Shown here one piece after another: positions 10,515-22,393 of a DNA stretch of 64,000 bases. A program made the translations under genes and the position numbers. The DNA is from Pycnopodia helianthoides (Eukaryota > Echinodermata > Asteroidea > Forcipulatida > Asteriidae): assembly GCA_032158295.1 (NCBI GenBank), contig CM063256.1, positions 9,176,453 through 9,240,452 of the forward strand. Reading direction: 5' to 3'. The stretch's first letter is position 1. Every line of letters starts with the position of its first letter. The notes beneath the pieces were generated by a model. That model made no database searches. It was not told the DNA's origin and saw only the letters and a list, made by a program, of their open reading frames with translations.

Positions 10515-13500
10515 TCACTGTCTATAATTCTGAATAATTGACAATGGAGTATTAACGTAGTGAGCAGTGCCGTTACTGGACTGGTCTCGAGTGAATTGGT
10601 GGTTTTTATTGGCCGGACACCTAGGAACATCGTACACTGGCACTGTAGTGACGTGACAGTCTTTCGGGTTTGGTTTAACCACACGTGGAGGGCTTGCAAT
10701 CTCGTACGTTGACTCTGGAGTGACATCAGATTCTTTCAGATTCAGATTGACCGAGCCAGTGGCAACATCTGTGCGCTCTTCTCTAGCGTTTCCCCTGTAA
10801 ATTGTTGAGAACAACACCGATGTTAATTGACAACATATCATGGTTCAATTGAGTTTATTGTTCTTCGTTACAATACGTGCAACTTTGAGATCATACAAGT
10901 TGTGGGCGTAATTTAATGGGAGGTTTTAAGAAGGCAAGTGGCATTTCCAGTATACGTATGGTTTTGATCATACGCCTTTTTGCCGAAGAATGATCTATCC
11001 GAATCTACTGCCACCTAGCGTTCTTACAAGTCTCCAGTTGGTAATGGTCTTTGATATAAACGCATAGTCGATCTAGTGGCGTTCTAATGTGGTTTGTAAA
11101 CCTTTACATTTCACTGGAACTTTTGATAAGACTGAACGGTATGGGGTCACCAACTTTGTAACTAGAGCTGCCGGGTGTCATAGGTGATTTTGTCCCCCGG
11201 TGTGTGTCCCCCAATATGGTAAAATAACGTGCTGAGGAAGACGATTCAAAAGGGGGCGTTATTAGATGAAATTATACACAATTCGCCCCGAATGGGGGAC
11301 ATAGTCTCCTGTCACACAAGTACTGTCTGATAGTCTGGTGCAGGATTAAATGTAATCAGGGTCCCATGGTAGAACCAGACTTCCATACCAGGTTATTATG
11401 AGCTATTTCAGGTGACATTGACCGGGAACACGGGATCAGATTGTGTTTATGACTCAAATTTGTCACTTTGACCCGTATAGGTTTATGTGCAAACTGCTGC
11501 ACCAATGTCGACCATTATGTATACTGATGATAATGTGTTTTCCTACCTCTGTTTGAAAATGATTATGACAGTCACCAGGGGAATAATCAGTAATGCGCTG
11601 ACTCCGGCTACTATTCCCATAGTACCTGGTAGGAATAAACAAATTCGCATGAAACACTGATCTGCTAAAGAAACGATGCTTTTACCTCAAATGATATGGA
11701 AAGCTCATAAGCCATTTTGAGATAAGGGTTGACACAATACTATGATAATATCAGGTTTAGGTAAGTTTGTAGGTATACACCCGAACCAAACAGTGCACTT
11801 CTATAGTGTGCGTGCACCATATCTCAAAAAGGCAAATTAAAGTTAATAAATTAACAAGTTCATGTATTTCTTAGTACAAGTTGTCATCTGCTGGGTGTCT
11901 AAAGCCGTTAATGGTCTATGTCACCTCATATAAATAAGTGTGATATTTCATTGGTTTTTGGAAGAGCACTTTAACGGGGAAATACGCACTATGGGAAACA
12001 CAAGCGAAGTACGTTTTTCTGTTTGTCACACTGAAACACTGCTTCGCATTGTATCATGTTTTATTGTATTGTTTTACAATGTTTGCGGGTTGATTGTCAC
12101 TGGCCCATCAATCAACTCAAGTATGTATAACCTAGTCGATGGTGGCGCTCTCAAGGTGGTTAAATTCGAGTTGGGTATTTGCATGGAGGCTTTGGTTGGT
12201 CTGACTGATAGGGCTAGGTAGACTTGTCTTATCTAAAAACGCCTTGTAAGAACAAGTTGTCGTTAGTTCGGGTCTAAAACAATGGGCAATATCAACTATT
12301 ACAAAAGTGTGATAATTCATTGGTTCTTTGTAAGAGAGCACACTGATGAAGAGTTGTTAAGTTTCTGGAAAACACAAGTGAAGAAAGTTTTTTTGGTTTG
12401 TCACCTTGACACACTGCTCTGCATCTATTTTTATTTTTTTTTTAAAACCTAAACATGCTTGAAAGCCCATTAAAGTGAACAAAATAACAAGTTCGCGTAA
12501 TTCTTTTCATGAACTTCCTTCTATGAAATTCAGTTTCGACATCCTGTTTGTTGACATTATGTTTGTCGTCCTACCTACAGATCAAACATCATTTCCCCCA
12601 ACAAGCATTGACTGCAACTATGCCACGTTAGTATTGAGCTTTGTTTCCCTCCTCAGATTTTTAAAAGGCCGTAGGTAAATTTTTGTGAGCTGTTGGTGTC
12701 TAAAACAGCGGTCAATATCACCTTTATTTAGTCAATAACAGTGTGAGGAGCCGGTCTTCACTTCGTGGTTATGACCGGGTTTGTGGCTGGCCGAAGAACT
12801 TGGATCTGATGACCATTTTCCATTTGATTACCGTTTATTTTATGAGAAAACAATACCTGTCTTCATGGCCAATGTTTGCGGGTTGATTGTCACTGGCCCA
12901 TCAGTCGCCTCAGGTATGTTCAACCTTGTAGATGAAGGCGTTCTCAAGGTGGTCAAATTCGAGTTGGGTGTTTGCATGGAGTCTTTGGTCTGATTGACAG
13001 GGCTAGGTAGACTTGTTTTATCTAAAAACGCAAGCAAACACAAGTTGTCGTTACTAGGTGTCTTAAACAATGGTCAAAATCACTTTTTTTTATTGTGATA
13101 ATTCATTGGTTTTTTAAGAGAGCGCATTGATGAAGCAATGTGAAATACAATTTATCCGGTTTGTCACCCTGAAACACTGATCAGCTACAAACCAAAATGT
13201 TTACCTCAAATGAACAGTCACAGTGTTTTTCTGAAAACATTGATTACTTTAGTTACTCACAGTCATGTTTGTTAATAATAATAACTTATGTAAATTCATT
13301 TCTGCGATCACGCGCTGATTGTTCCCTAGGAAAGGCTTGGGAGAATACACCAGTAAAGTTAACCCTATGCTGCTGGATTCCCAAGACATAATAGCAATAG
13401 CTGGTCAAGTGGTTTAAATCATTGCCGTTAGAGAGAACTCTATTTGAGAATTACTACCAGCGTACACAAATCACTGTCGATCACTGACATGTTGCGAAGA

Positions 13501-13767
13501 TTTGTTTGAGACCGGGTCCTAGGGAAATCTTTCCCGGGAGATTCTGTCCCCCAGAGGAAATTAACATGGGCTGAAGGAGGTTGATTCGAAAGAGGGCGCT
13601 ACCAGAAGAAGTTAGTAAACAGTTCGGTTACAGTGCAACTCGAATTGATGATCATGAACACGATATGAAAGAGAGTTTTGCTTACCGTTATTCTGCTCAG
13701 TTGAAGACACCATTAGTTGATAAACCATCGCCGTCCATATTAAAGCTCCGTACGATGAAAAAAGCAT
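10515..13767 (-). CDS. Gene B: short family member without WSC and CCP domains
   Basis: Four exons join in frame to 201 aa: 13767-13686 signal peptide (27 aa, start MLFSSYG, ending TEQNN); 13021-12857 stalk (55 codons, Thr/Ser/Pro-rich, with PEATDGP as in genes A and D); 11625-11547 transmembrane helix; 10794-10515 tail. Junction phases match the other genes (1, 1, 2). The 640-bp first intron contains no WSC or CCP exon. The tail is of the second type: tyrosines lie in STYEIA, PVYDVP, HYVNTP and NYRQ. YDVP fits the YxxP class bound by Crk/Nck SH2 domains and YVN the Grb2 class. The product would be a membrane protein with only a stalk outside. It could be a real short form or a decaying copy, but every splice site and the frame are intact. 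Confidence 0.72.
11183..11309. mobile_element. Small inverted-repeat element in an intron of gene B
   Basis: The ends are GGTGATTTTGTCCCCC and the inverse GGGGGACATAGTCTCC, with GATTCAAAAGGGGGCG inside. It is the reverse-oriented relative of 59951-60077, and a partial copy lies at 13537-13630. It is non-coding. Confidence 0.65.
11880..13180. repeat. Partial tandem copies of a roughly 400-bp stalk-exon segment in gene B
   Basis: The phrases TGTGATA(A)TTTCATTGG, CTGAAACACTG and GGTGTCTAAA recur near 11900, 12290, 12700 and 13060. Two of the copies contain a stalk exon: an intact one (13021-12857) and a broken one (about 12222-12065). Confidence 0.6.
12065..12222 (-). pseudogene. Decayed duplicate of the gene B stalk exon
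   Basis: This sequence matches the intact stalk exon at 13021-12857 (shared KTSLPSP, TTLR and GPVTINPQTL). A 4-bp insertion after the CAGACCAA stretch shifts the frame, and the donor is lost (TTG then TAA where the intact copy continues to ACAG|GT). It is probably not spliced into mRNA. Confidence 0.7.
13537..13630. mobile_element. Partial copy of the small inverted-repeat element
   Basis: It starts with GGAGATTCTGTCCCCC and keeps the middle portion (AACATGGGCTGAAGGAGG, GAGGGCGCTA). The other end diverges after about 13630. Full relatives are at 11183-11309 and 59951-60077. Confidence 0.6.
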
Positions 13768-13805
13768 TGTGCCAGACTTCATACAAGTTATTTACAAAAA
13801 AATGA

Positions 13806-14330
13806 AATCAAAATGGCACACGTATAAAACGTATTGAATGGTTAGTATATATTTATATTATATATTATATTTAGATTTGTAATACGTTTAACCACTAGAC
13901 ATCGATCGTGCCAGTTTTTTTTTGTGTGTGTGTGTGTGTGTGCGTTTTTTTAAAATGTTTTTTTTTTTTTTTTACTGTATGCGCATCTGAAAATGCTATT
14001 TTTACCAAACCTCAGGCGAGGGACCATATTTGGTCAATATCCCGTCGGTACGTTGTCAGCACATGCTGACAAGCTTTTTCAGTAGGATAAGAGGGTTTAT
14101 GTTGCATTTTATTAATCTTTGTGATGTTTCCTAGCTAAGTAAAGAGCGTATAATCAAATTAAAACGAAACAAAACGGAACAGCTTTGTTTTTGTTCACAA
14201 ACACCTAAGGTCTAGTTTTTTGAATGATTTTTGTATAGTTAATAATGTGTGTTGTTTACATGTTCAGGTTAGTACATGTCTACTTGTTTGCTTAATTGAT
14301 TAAGTTGTATAATTTGGTTTCAGCTTCTGT
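13806..14330. other. Upstream region of gene B; no gene seen
   Basis: It contains a short (TG)n run near 13925 and T-rich tracts. No conserved 5' non-coding exon like that of genes A and D was found here. Confidence 0.45.
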
Positions 14331-14334
14331 TGAC

Positions 14335-14830
14335 GATTGACGTAACGAATTTATACACAAACGATGCAGGCAGAGTTTTGTTTTCTGCCCCTTCCTGAAG
14401 CCCCCCCCCCCCCCATATGTGACGTAGTGAGATATAGTAAATACCCTTGATAACGTTAATTGTATCGGTGTATGGGTAAACACAATCAATATTATTTATC
14501 CCCGATGCTATTTTAACATCTCTTGAAATAAACGATATAGACAGATAATGATCTTTCAGGTACAAGGCAGGTTTGTTGTTGTTAACTTTAAACATCTTTC
14601 ACAAACTTTTTATCTCAATATGTCCATACATTTTAAAAACATATTTCGTTTTCATAGATGTTCAGTTGGCGGGTAATTTGTTTGAATGTTGAGACATTCG
14701 TGTTGCTTTATAAGCCAGTGACTCAAACAGTGACATGTAGATGGTGATAGTCAACAAGGGTCCACCACACTAAATAGGTTCCCAATATCAATGCTAATTG
14801 CATACCAATGTTAAATGCTTAATATTCACA
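14335..14830. repeat. Right arm of the inverted repeat pair flanking gene B
   Basis: Inverse counterpart of about 9000-9420. Shared inverted phrases cover most of the arm, with scattered differences. Confidence 0.6.
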
Positions 14831-15329
14831 AATACTATAACAACAATTTAAAAGTCTCTCAGCCTTTTCAAATCAAATTTTCTTCAATTTTTGGTTAGGT
14901 TGAATGTTTGAGCTATGAGTCTATACTTAAATCCCCTTGCTGTATAGGGAGCTATCACACAAACTACATTCGGATCATTACTCGGCATAAAACGTTTTGA
15001 CAAGAGTGCCAACACCAAGTTGTACAACATCAGTTAGTAAAATGCATTAGTAATACATACCATCCAAAAGGACAATTCGGATGGGTTGGACTCGTCCTAC
15101 AGAAACCTAATCATGAACTCTCCACCTCATGGCCGGCGCAGACAAGGTCGTCAGCGCTTACTCTACCCAGAGTCGGCGCAAGATTATTGTCACATGATGT
15201 TCTGCTTTCCCCGCTGGATATCCAGTGACTATAGCACTTGACAGGATAGAATGGGGAGAGCTTGTGTGTGTCTGCTGTGCAGCCGACTGATGACGATGCT
15301 CATCAACAATGAAACACTCCTGCAGGAGT

Positions 15330-16640
15330 AAATTTGCCAGACTCCATTTTGGAAAAAAGGGCTACGAGCTTGTCAGTGAAATAGGGCAAATTTTACTTTA
15401 GAGTCTCAGTGTACCTGAAATGCTCAAGGTTGATAGTCAACAACCCCGGGGGCTCATTATTAGACTGTTCTCAACAATCCTGAAAAGCAACAAATAAAAT
15501 ACATGAAGCTTGGCGTAAAATGTTCTCTCTATTTAATTGTCACAAATTTATCCAGATATATATCAAGTGCGCCCTCTATCAATTTAAAATAGCAACGTTA
15601 GGTATACAGGTATTTTATTATCAACTAATTCAAGTTGAAAATACCAGCAATCAATAATAATATAATCCTATATTTTTATAACCAACACACTGTCTCGTTC
15701 TCGAATAGGTCACTAGGTCTATACTGAAGGTGGACAAACACCCCTCATTTTGCTAATCCCCCAATTATACTAAACTATAATTCAAGTTGAAAACCCCAGC
15801 GGTCAATAATGATTCGAAGAGCAAGCCTTAATCGGCGAAGACTGAAACGTGATCCCATAAAAAAAAATACAAAAATAATTAATAGACTGTTACGTGCTCA
15901 ACGAGTTCAATAGGTCAATTAAAAACACAATTAAAAATTCTAAATTTTTAAAATATAAAAACATTACAATTGAAATGATCTCACAATACATGTCAAACTT
16001 AAAAAACCGCGCAAAAGCCTTAAATTATGTTACTTCTAAAAATTGATATCCTTGAATATTACAATTTTCCCTTATATAATGAGAAATGGCCTTTCACAGC
16101 TCCGAGGCATAAGCCTGCTTAAAGAGAGGACGTTTTCAAATTGACTCTACATCCATCAATAAACGGATCCTCACATTGTGTCAAATGAGGTTATGTTTTG
16201 AGAGAAAATAGCATCTATATTTTCCCTTAATCTTCACACTGTTTTTGGTAGTTTCCTTACTGTATACTCTTTCTCTTTCTCTCTCTCTTTTACATGCGAA
16301 GCGTATAATACTGTACACGGAATAGCGCCGCTACATACAAATCTTTATCATAATATTTGCTAATATTGATTATCTATTGAACTACATTTAACAAAATACC
16401 GGTTCAGAGTTGACCCGTATTCCGGCTCTGTGTCGCAGGTGGACTGACCCATTTCTTGGTCAATATGACCTGGATTCTTTTCAAGAGTGTAAATACGGAA
16501 AAATTATTGCATCTCAATTATCCTAACGATTACGCTCATTCCACTTAATTAACGGTACTTAATTAACTGTACACAGTGGTGACTGGATGTTGTCAGATCT
16601 AGACAGTTGCCTTAAAAGCACAATATGATCCAAGTTCAGA
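15330..16640 (+). repeat. Duplicated non-coding block (copy 1)
   Basis: The segment matches 28140-29740 in the same orientation. Shared landmarks include TTTTGGAAAAAAGG, TGCGCCCTCTAT, CACAGCTCCGAGGCATA, GAGAGGACGTTTTCAAATTG and AATAAACGGATCCTCACATTG. It ends in a GGGTCA-type repeat (about 16395-16490). No gene is seen in it or in 14830-15330. Confidence 0.7.
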
Positions 16641-16907
16641 GCTTATTCCAAAAGGAGATTAACCGAATAATAACTATCTGAATATACTGTGCATTGAAAG
16701 GTGATGGGGGAATTGCTTTATAATTGTGAAGGAACTCTTTTTTTGTGCACAATATCACAGAGCACATGAGCGAGACTTGTTACATGTTTTACCCCTGGCT
16801 GAAAGCGGGTGTTGTCAATGACCGTAATAAGGCGTCCGTCCATAATATGGACGTCCGTCCGTCTGTCTTTGGTTTCCGGACCGTAACTTGAGTTACAACT
16901 GACATTT

Positions 16908-17062
16908 GGACTTAATAATAATATAACAATAACGAAAACTTATATAGCGCCAAAATCCGCCTAAAAGACGCTCAAGGCGCTTCACAAAAGAGACAATTAA
17001 AAAAGGTAAAGCCAAAACACACTAAATCTTAGTAATTACCCAACAAATCAAAGAAATTATAA
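16908..17062. mobile_element. LINE or SINE 3'-end insertion in the truncated block
   Basis: An insertion with ATAATAATATAACAATAACG, TTATATAGCGCC and CTCAAGGCGCTTCAC interrupts sequence that is continuous in gene A intron 1. The AGCGC and CAAGGCGC phrases match the 3' end of the LINE fragment near 35150 and the piece at about 50510. Confidence 0.55.
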
Positions 17063-17181
17063 AACTTACGGGGGGGGTGCTCTTGGAAGAAGGAAAGTTG
17101 GGATTGTTTCAGGGGGTCAATGGTCAAGGTCTCGAACTCACTGTGCATTATTATTTGTATAATAAAGAAAGTTTTGCTTAC

Positions 17182-17272
17182 CGTTATTCTGAGCATTTGA
17201 TAACACCATTAGGCCTAGTTGATAAACCACCGCCGTCCAAATCAGTGCACCTGCGTACGATGAATGAAACAT
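17182..17272 (-). pseudogene. Orphan first coding exon of the receptor family
   Basis: The 91-bp exon encodes MFHSSYAGALIWTAVVYQ and ends AQNN with donor G|GTAAGC, nearly identical to exon 1 of A and D. A three-codon-scale insertion reads QLGLMV where the others read QLMV. No WSC, CCP, stalk, TM or tail exon follows before gene B, 3.4 kb away. It is most likely a remnant. It could in principle act as an alternative first exon for gene B, since the phase is compatible. Confidence 0.7.
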
Positions 17273-17944
17273 TGTTGTGGGTCCAATTGCCTGAAATCTA
17301 ATGTGGAACAAGTAATTCATGAATATAGATGATACTAAAATATGAGTTCTGTATTCGTTCAGATGAACTACCTTGTGTAAGACCTATAGCGTCCATTTTA
17401 TGAAGTTGTGTTGCCATTATGCGATGGCTGGTGTATCCATCCGCAGGTTCTGTCTCTAGTCGGCACTGTTCAGCGAGGCATAATTTTTAGAACATCCGGG
17501 AATCATTGTCTTTCCCTTGATTATTTCAAGAACCACCATGTAATTTATCTACATTATTATTTATATCGTGTCTTCCTATGTGCCTTACTTGTGTATTTCC
17601 TTACTAGCACTCGCATCCTCTCAAAAATTTCAAAGTTGTAACGCAGCACCATTAATCTTCGACCTTTTCCCCTCCATTGTTTATTATAACTTTCAACTTT
17701 GTGGTAAAATGTTTTCAGGCAGTTTTATTCGGGGAGGCATTCTTCAAATTTGTTTGATTCTGTTTCGACGAATATGTACATAGTATGGATTTGCATTATG
17801 AATTTATTAGATACTAATGATAAAACCAAGCCGAAATACGTACAAACATTCACACATAAAATTCAATTGTGCTTCGCTTTTATTTGTTGCTGTTGTTAAT
17901 TTCGTTAGTTGTTTCGGTAGTAAATCTAAGCTTACCTTTAATAG

Positions 17945-18050
17945 AGTCGTTGCAACGTCTATGCATGGATTCAAGTGTATGCCACAACTGCAAACGACCA
18001 GTAAGAGCTAGTGTACAAAAAGCATACAGGGTCTCCATATGGCACACCAC
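17945..18050 (-). other. 5' non-coding exon copy in the truncated block
   Basis: It is the counterpart of 7662-7770 with a preserved donor (TTAAAG|GTAAGC). Whether it is transcribed is unknown. Confidence 0.4.
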
Positions 18051-18504
18051 TTCGTTATAGTGAAAAAAACAACAACAATGCTTTCGTGTACTTTACAAAA
18101 CAGGATACACGGTGTGATGTTTAGAAGCTGTTGTCTGTTTCATTTTGAATTCATCATGTAGTTGTTGCAAAACGTCCAGGATATTTCCTTAGTTTCGCAT
18201 TTGCATGGAACATGATTACGTGTAAGTTGTGATGGCAATGCATAACAGAAGCGCTCTGGGTGAAAGTTGTGTGTTGCATTCTTATGGTACACATAGACCT
18301 ATCCTACCGTGGAAAAACGTTTTCCCCATGTCTGATCCAGGGTCTTGTTGAGCCGAAAATCTAGCCACGAGCGCTAACCAAGTCATTGGTGATCCGGGAA
18401 TGGGTCAATGACCCGGAACCTGTATAAGGATTGTCTTAATCAAAGGCAACGGTTATTAAGATCTGACAATATCCAGTCACAACTGTGAGGGTACTGTCAA
18501 GTGG

Positions 18505-18720
18505 AAAGTGATGGACCCGAATTCGGGGTCCCAAGAAGCCCGACCCTATTCTGGGTCAGGCTGACCCGGACACTAAAAGGAAAAGTGGGGAATATTATGC
18601 GGATTCTGCATCATTTTGACACAGTCTTGGGTCAGTTTGGCAAAAATTCTGGGTTCACCAGAAATGGGTCAGGCCCCCCCCCCCTGCAGCCCGGGATCCG
18701 GGTAAATTTGATTTTAAAGT
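18505..18720. repeat. Dispersed GGGTCA/TGACCC-rich repeat
   Basis: It is the same family as 8280-8500: GGACCCGAATTCGGG, TTGACACAGTCTTGGGTCAG and AATGGGTCAGGCCCCC appear in order. It is followed to about 18880 by sequence like that of 97-170. Confidence 0.65.
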
Positions 18721-18979
18721 GTAGTCTGATGGATAATTAATAATCAAAAGAAACAAAAATCTTCAGGATTTGTATGCATATTATGCGCTATTTTGTGTAC
18801 AGTAAAATGCGCTAAGCCATGTACATAGAGACCATACAGTAAGTAAATAATATCAAAAACAGTTCGAAAACTGAGGAAAAAAAAAAATTATTTCAATGTT
18901 TTGTTGTTTTATAACTTACCTATTTTTTGTTAAATATATTTTAAGTAGGTGAGCGGAGCATAAACCGGGCTATCGCACT

Positions 18980-20467
18980 GATCGATCAACGGTTGATCTA
19001 CAACTTGGTTGCAAACAAGTAGACAGAGGAGTAGGTTCTTGGAAATTTAATAATTATCTTCTTTTGGATTCAACTTATATTGAACAGGTTAAAACCATCC
19101 TTAGAGAGATTGTCGATATGTGTGCCGCGGCCTCGCCCTATCAACACTCAAATCTGGGTGACATTCATCCTAAGGATCTTAATTTTATTATCAATGAACA
19201 ATTTTTGTGAATGTTATTATTGGAGATTAGAACTAATACTATCTGATGCCGCCTGGAAGAGCAACAACTCACGTAAGGCTGAATCAAACCTTGAAAAAAA
19301 GATTATAGTTCTGTCTGAGAAGGTTGCCGAGGGAGATGTTGCATCAAACGATACGTTAAAATCTAAGCAGGCTGACCTCGTGAACCTTCGTAAGAAAAAA
19401 ATGAATGACGTTTTGATACGGTCAAGAACCTGGGGTATGGAACACGGGGAAAAGCCATCCAAGTATTTCCTTAATATGGAGAAGCGTTGTGTGATTATGA
19501 GCATTAATTGTGCCATTACAGAGAATACTACTGAGTTGAAGAGCTCGTGTAGTTTCCTCAACGAAGCAAGGCCTTTCTTTATAGTTTTTGTTATATACAA
19601 ACAACTGTACTCGTCCTCTGATTCGCTCGAAAGGGCCGACCTGCAACATTTTTAAAGTAATTCTGATTCTCCAGTTTTTTCCAACTTGATTTGGGATATA
19701 GCACCGATGGTCTTCTGTCATATCAGGAGGTTTTAAATACCATGAAAAGAAGCAAAAACGATAAGTCTCCGGGGTCTGATGGTTTCAGCTTTGAACTTGT
19801 TTTATTCTTTTCTCAGATTTGTCTTGGTTTTTATTGCGGTCTCTGAACTTTGGCTACGAAACAGGAACATTTTCAGTTACCCAGCAATATGGAGTTATCA
19901 CCCTGCTACCCAAAGGGTATAAACCACGTCAATTTTTGAAAAACTGGAGACCCATTTCTTGATTTGATATTAGATGGTACTTTGTAATAATTTTCCATTT
20001 GGCGTTACAATCGACAGTAGACCACGATGGTTTCAATATAGATTAATCTGCAGAATTCTTGGCGTGAATTAATTCTTAGCTAAAATCAGTAAAAAGGATA
20101 ATGATCTTTGTACATTCTGTCAACTAGAGAGTGGGACGCTTGTTCATTTATTTTGTGGACAACTATGTTTTGGACCCAATTTAAGGTTTGGTTAAGGAAA
20201 TACTCTTAATCTAGACATACGTTCAGACAATGAGGCTATCCTTTTTGGTATAACTAAGAAATCGTTGAGTGCTCTTAATCTGTTCCTTCTTTTGTGTCGT
20301 TTCCACATTTATAAAATGAAGATGAATGACAACAGACCATCCCTTGCACTATTGACAATGGATTTAAAACGCTATTACACTTTGGAAAAGTACATCTCTG
20401 TTACAAATGATTCTACTGTAAAATTCCAAACAAAATGGGACTCTTTTAAATTATTGTGTCAAGGTTA
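18980..20467 (+). mobile_element. Degraded LINE (CR1/L2-like) retrotransposon fragment
   Basis: Fragments of a non-LTR polyprotein are visible in order. At 19430-19490 is the pre-RT motif GEKPSKYFLNMEKR. At about 19740-19800 is KSPGSDGF (reverse-transcriptase motif 1). At about 19890-19960 is YGVITLLPKG followed by NWRPIS. At about 20020-20160 is the C-terminal CTFCQLESGTLVHLF zinc-knuckle-like region. At 20250-20467 is the terminal region ending KFQTKWDSFKLLCQG. The catalytic centre of the RT is deleted and frames are broken, so it is inactive. An intact element would also encode an endonuclease, not seen here. Confidence 0.8.
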
Positions 20468-20469
20468 AC

Positions 20470-22390
20470 TAACTCTATATATTTTTTTTAAAGTGTTATA
20501 TCGGTCAACTTTATATTTTGTTTCACTGCCATGGCTTAAGCATGTTTGTAAAGTGAGGAGTTGTTTTAAGTTTATATAAAAAAGTCCTCCGGGAAAAAAA
20601 ATCAAACAAAAACCAAAAAAAAACCAAGATGATTTACAAGCATGCTTTAAAGAGAATAAAACTCAAAGACATCAAAAAACGCGATTTTGTTTTGTTCATT
20701 GTTTTGGGTTTGTTTTACTTTCAAATTCTTTATGAATTGGTATAACATTCCCAACAACATTTGTAATTTTCATGGCCATAAACTACGTTAAACTAAAATA
20801 ACTGACAAAACAAAATTCTGCCAAAGTAAAACTCCATAAGGTTTGGACAACAATGGTCCCGGAATTTCGAATACGCGCGAGACTTACACAGTCTATTGAA
20901 AACTAGAGAATGTGAAATTAATTTCTTCAGACTTCCAAAGCAAAGAAAACAGACAGGTGTAGTTATTCTTTAAGCAATGATAACATTATCAGTCGAATTA
21001 GACGTGAGGTTGGTAAAGTATGTGGTTTTTAATAATAAAAAAAAAAAAAAAAAAATGATGACGAAATTAACAGGATGTTGTTCTCAAATACAATGATGAA
21101 GGACAATTCTTGGACCGAGGCTGGCACGCGAGGGAGAAGTCCACAAAGGAAAAACCCACTATTTTACAAAAATAGCAAATACAACACGGAAGACCATGAA
21201 CATGGCTTGTAAAACTGAACTAGGTCAGCGGACACAAAACCGGAAAGGGACTGATTGAATTCCTAGGAGAATTCTCCTATAGTATTGCCATACTGTGAAT
21301 TTGCATATTTCATTGCTCTTTCGATATCAATCAGTGATGTCAAGTTAGCAGGAGTTAACACACCGGTGTTAATTTTGTCGACTTAAATTTGTTGTTATTA
21401 GGCTTTGTTATTTTTCATAAGAGATATGTTTAAAAAACTACATTCCTTTGTTATCGCAACATTAAAACCAATATATGCAAAAATCTCACATATTAGGCCT
21501 AAAAATGTTTTTGTTGGATTGCCCTTTCACCCGATTCACCCGATTTTTTTCTTGGGTCGGTCGGTAGATTGTTTTTAATTTTTTTTTTTTAAGATTTCAA
21601 AGAATGGCCAAAACACACTGCAAAAATATTTTAGAGCGAAGTGGATATGTCTGCACTTTGAAATATAAACCTAAAGTGTTATTTTCAAATGTAAAATGTC
21701 ACATGTTCTCTAGTGCATGCTCACGGTGTAAACAATCCACTCGCTTTTTCGTATCGGATCTGAAGTCACAATCTGCGCATGCGTTAGTGACTAAAACAAA
21801 AGTACACGGCGCGCGATCGGGATAGCCCCCTATTTTTTTTTATTCGTATTTCATTTTTAATTTTATATTTCAACATTTCTGTGACGGAAGAAGACATTTT
21901 AACATAGTCTAAAAGGCCTATGTTACAAAGATTTGTATTTTATTTCCGTTGTTCTTTTTATTAAAATGCCCTGAAAATGTCCATGCACATAGGCAAACTC
22001 GAGTCAAAGTACTAAAACATGACGTGAAATTTATACTGTTTACGATCGCCCTGTTTGTCATTTACCTGGCGAAAAAAATATAACGATGTATGGCTAAAAA
22101 TGTGTGTCTGTCATCTATATTTTAAACAAAAGGGTAACCATATTTACCATTTTGTAAGCATAAATAATAATGAAATCAAAATTCTGAAGTGAAAAAAGGG
22201 AAACCCCCCCCCCCAAAAAAGCGACCGAGATTTTGCTACTTTTACGGTCGTTCGGGAAAGGGGAATCCCCGAAAAATTGTTTTTTAGGCCTTTTTATTAT
22301 GAGTCACGTTTTCGAGGGAAAAAAATGAACTTAATGTGGGATAAAAAAAACCATATATATGTATATATAATAATAATAATAATACAAATA
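20470..22390. other. No gene recognised
   Basis: AT-rich sequence with poly-A and poly-C runs. No conserved reading frame or element with both ends was identified. Confidence 0.5.
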
Positions 22391-22393
22391 TTT

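Larger units (their letters stand above)
16630..18500 (-). repeat. Truncated third copy of the receptor-gene block
   Basis: From about 16630 the sequence follows intron 1, exon 1, the 5' non-coding exon and the 5' flank of genes A and D (compare 6330-8220 and 26270-27840). The expected WSC exon would lie below 16630, where homology stops abruptly. Confidence 0.75.
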
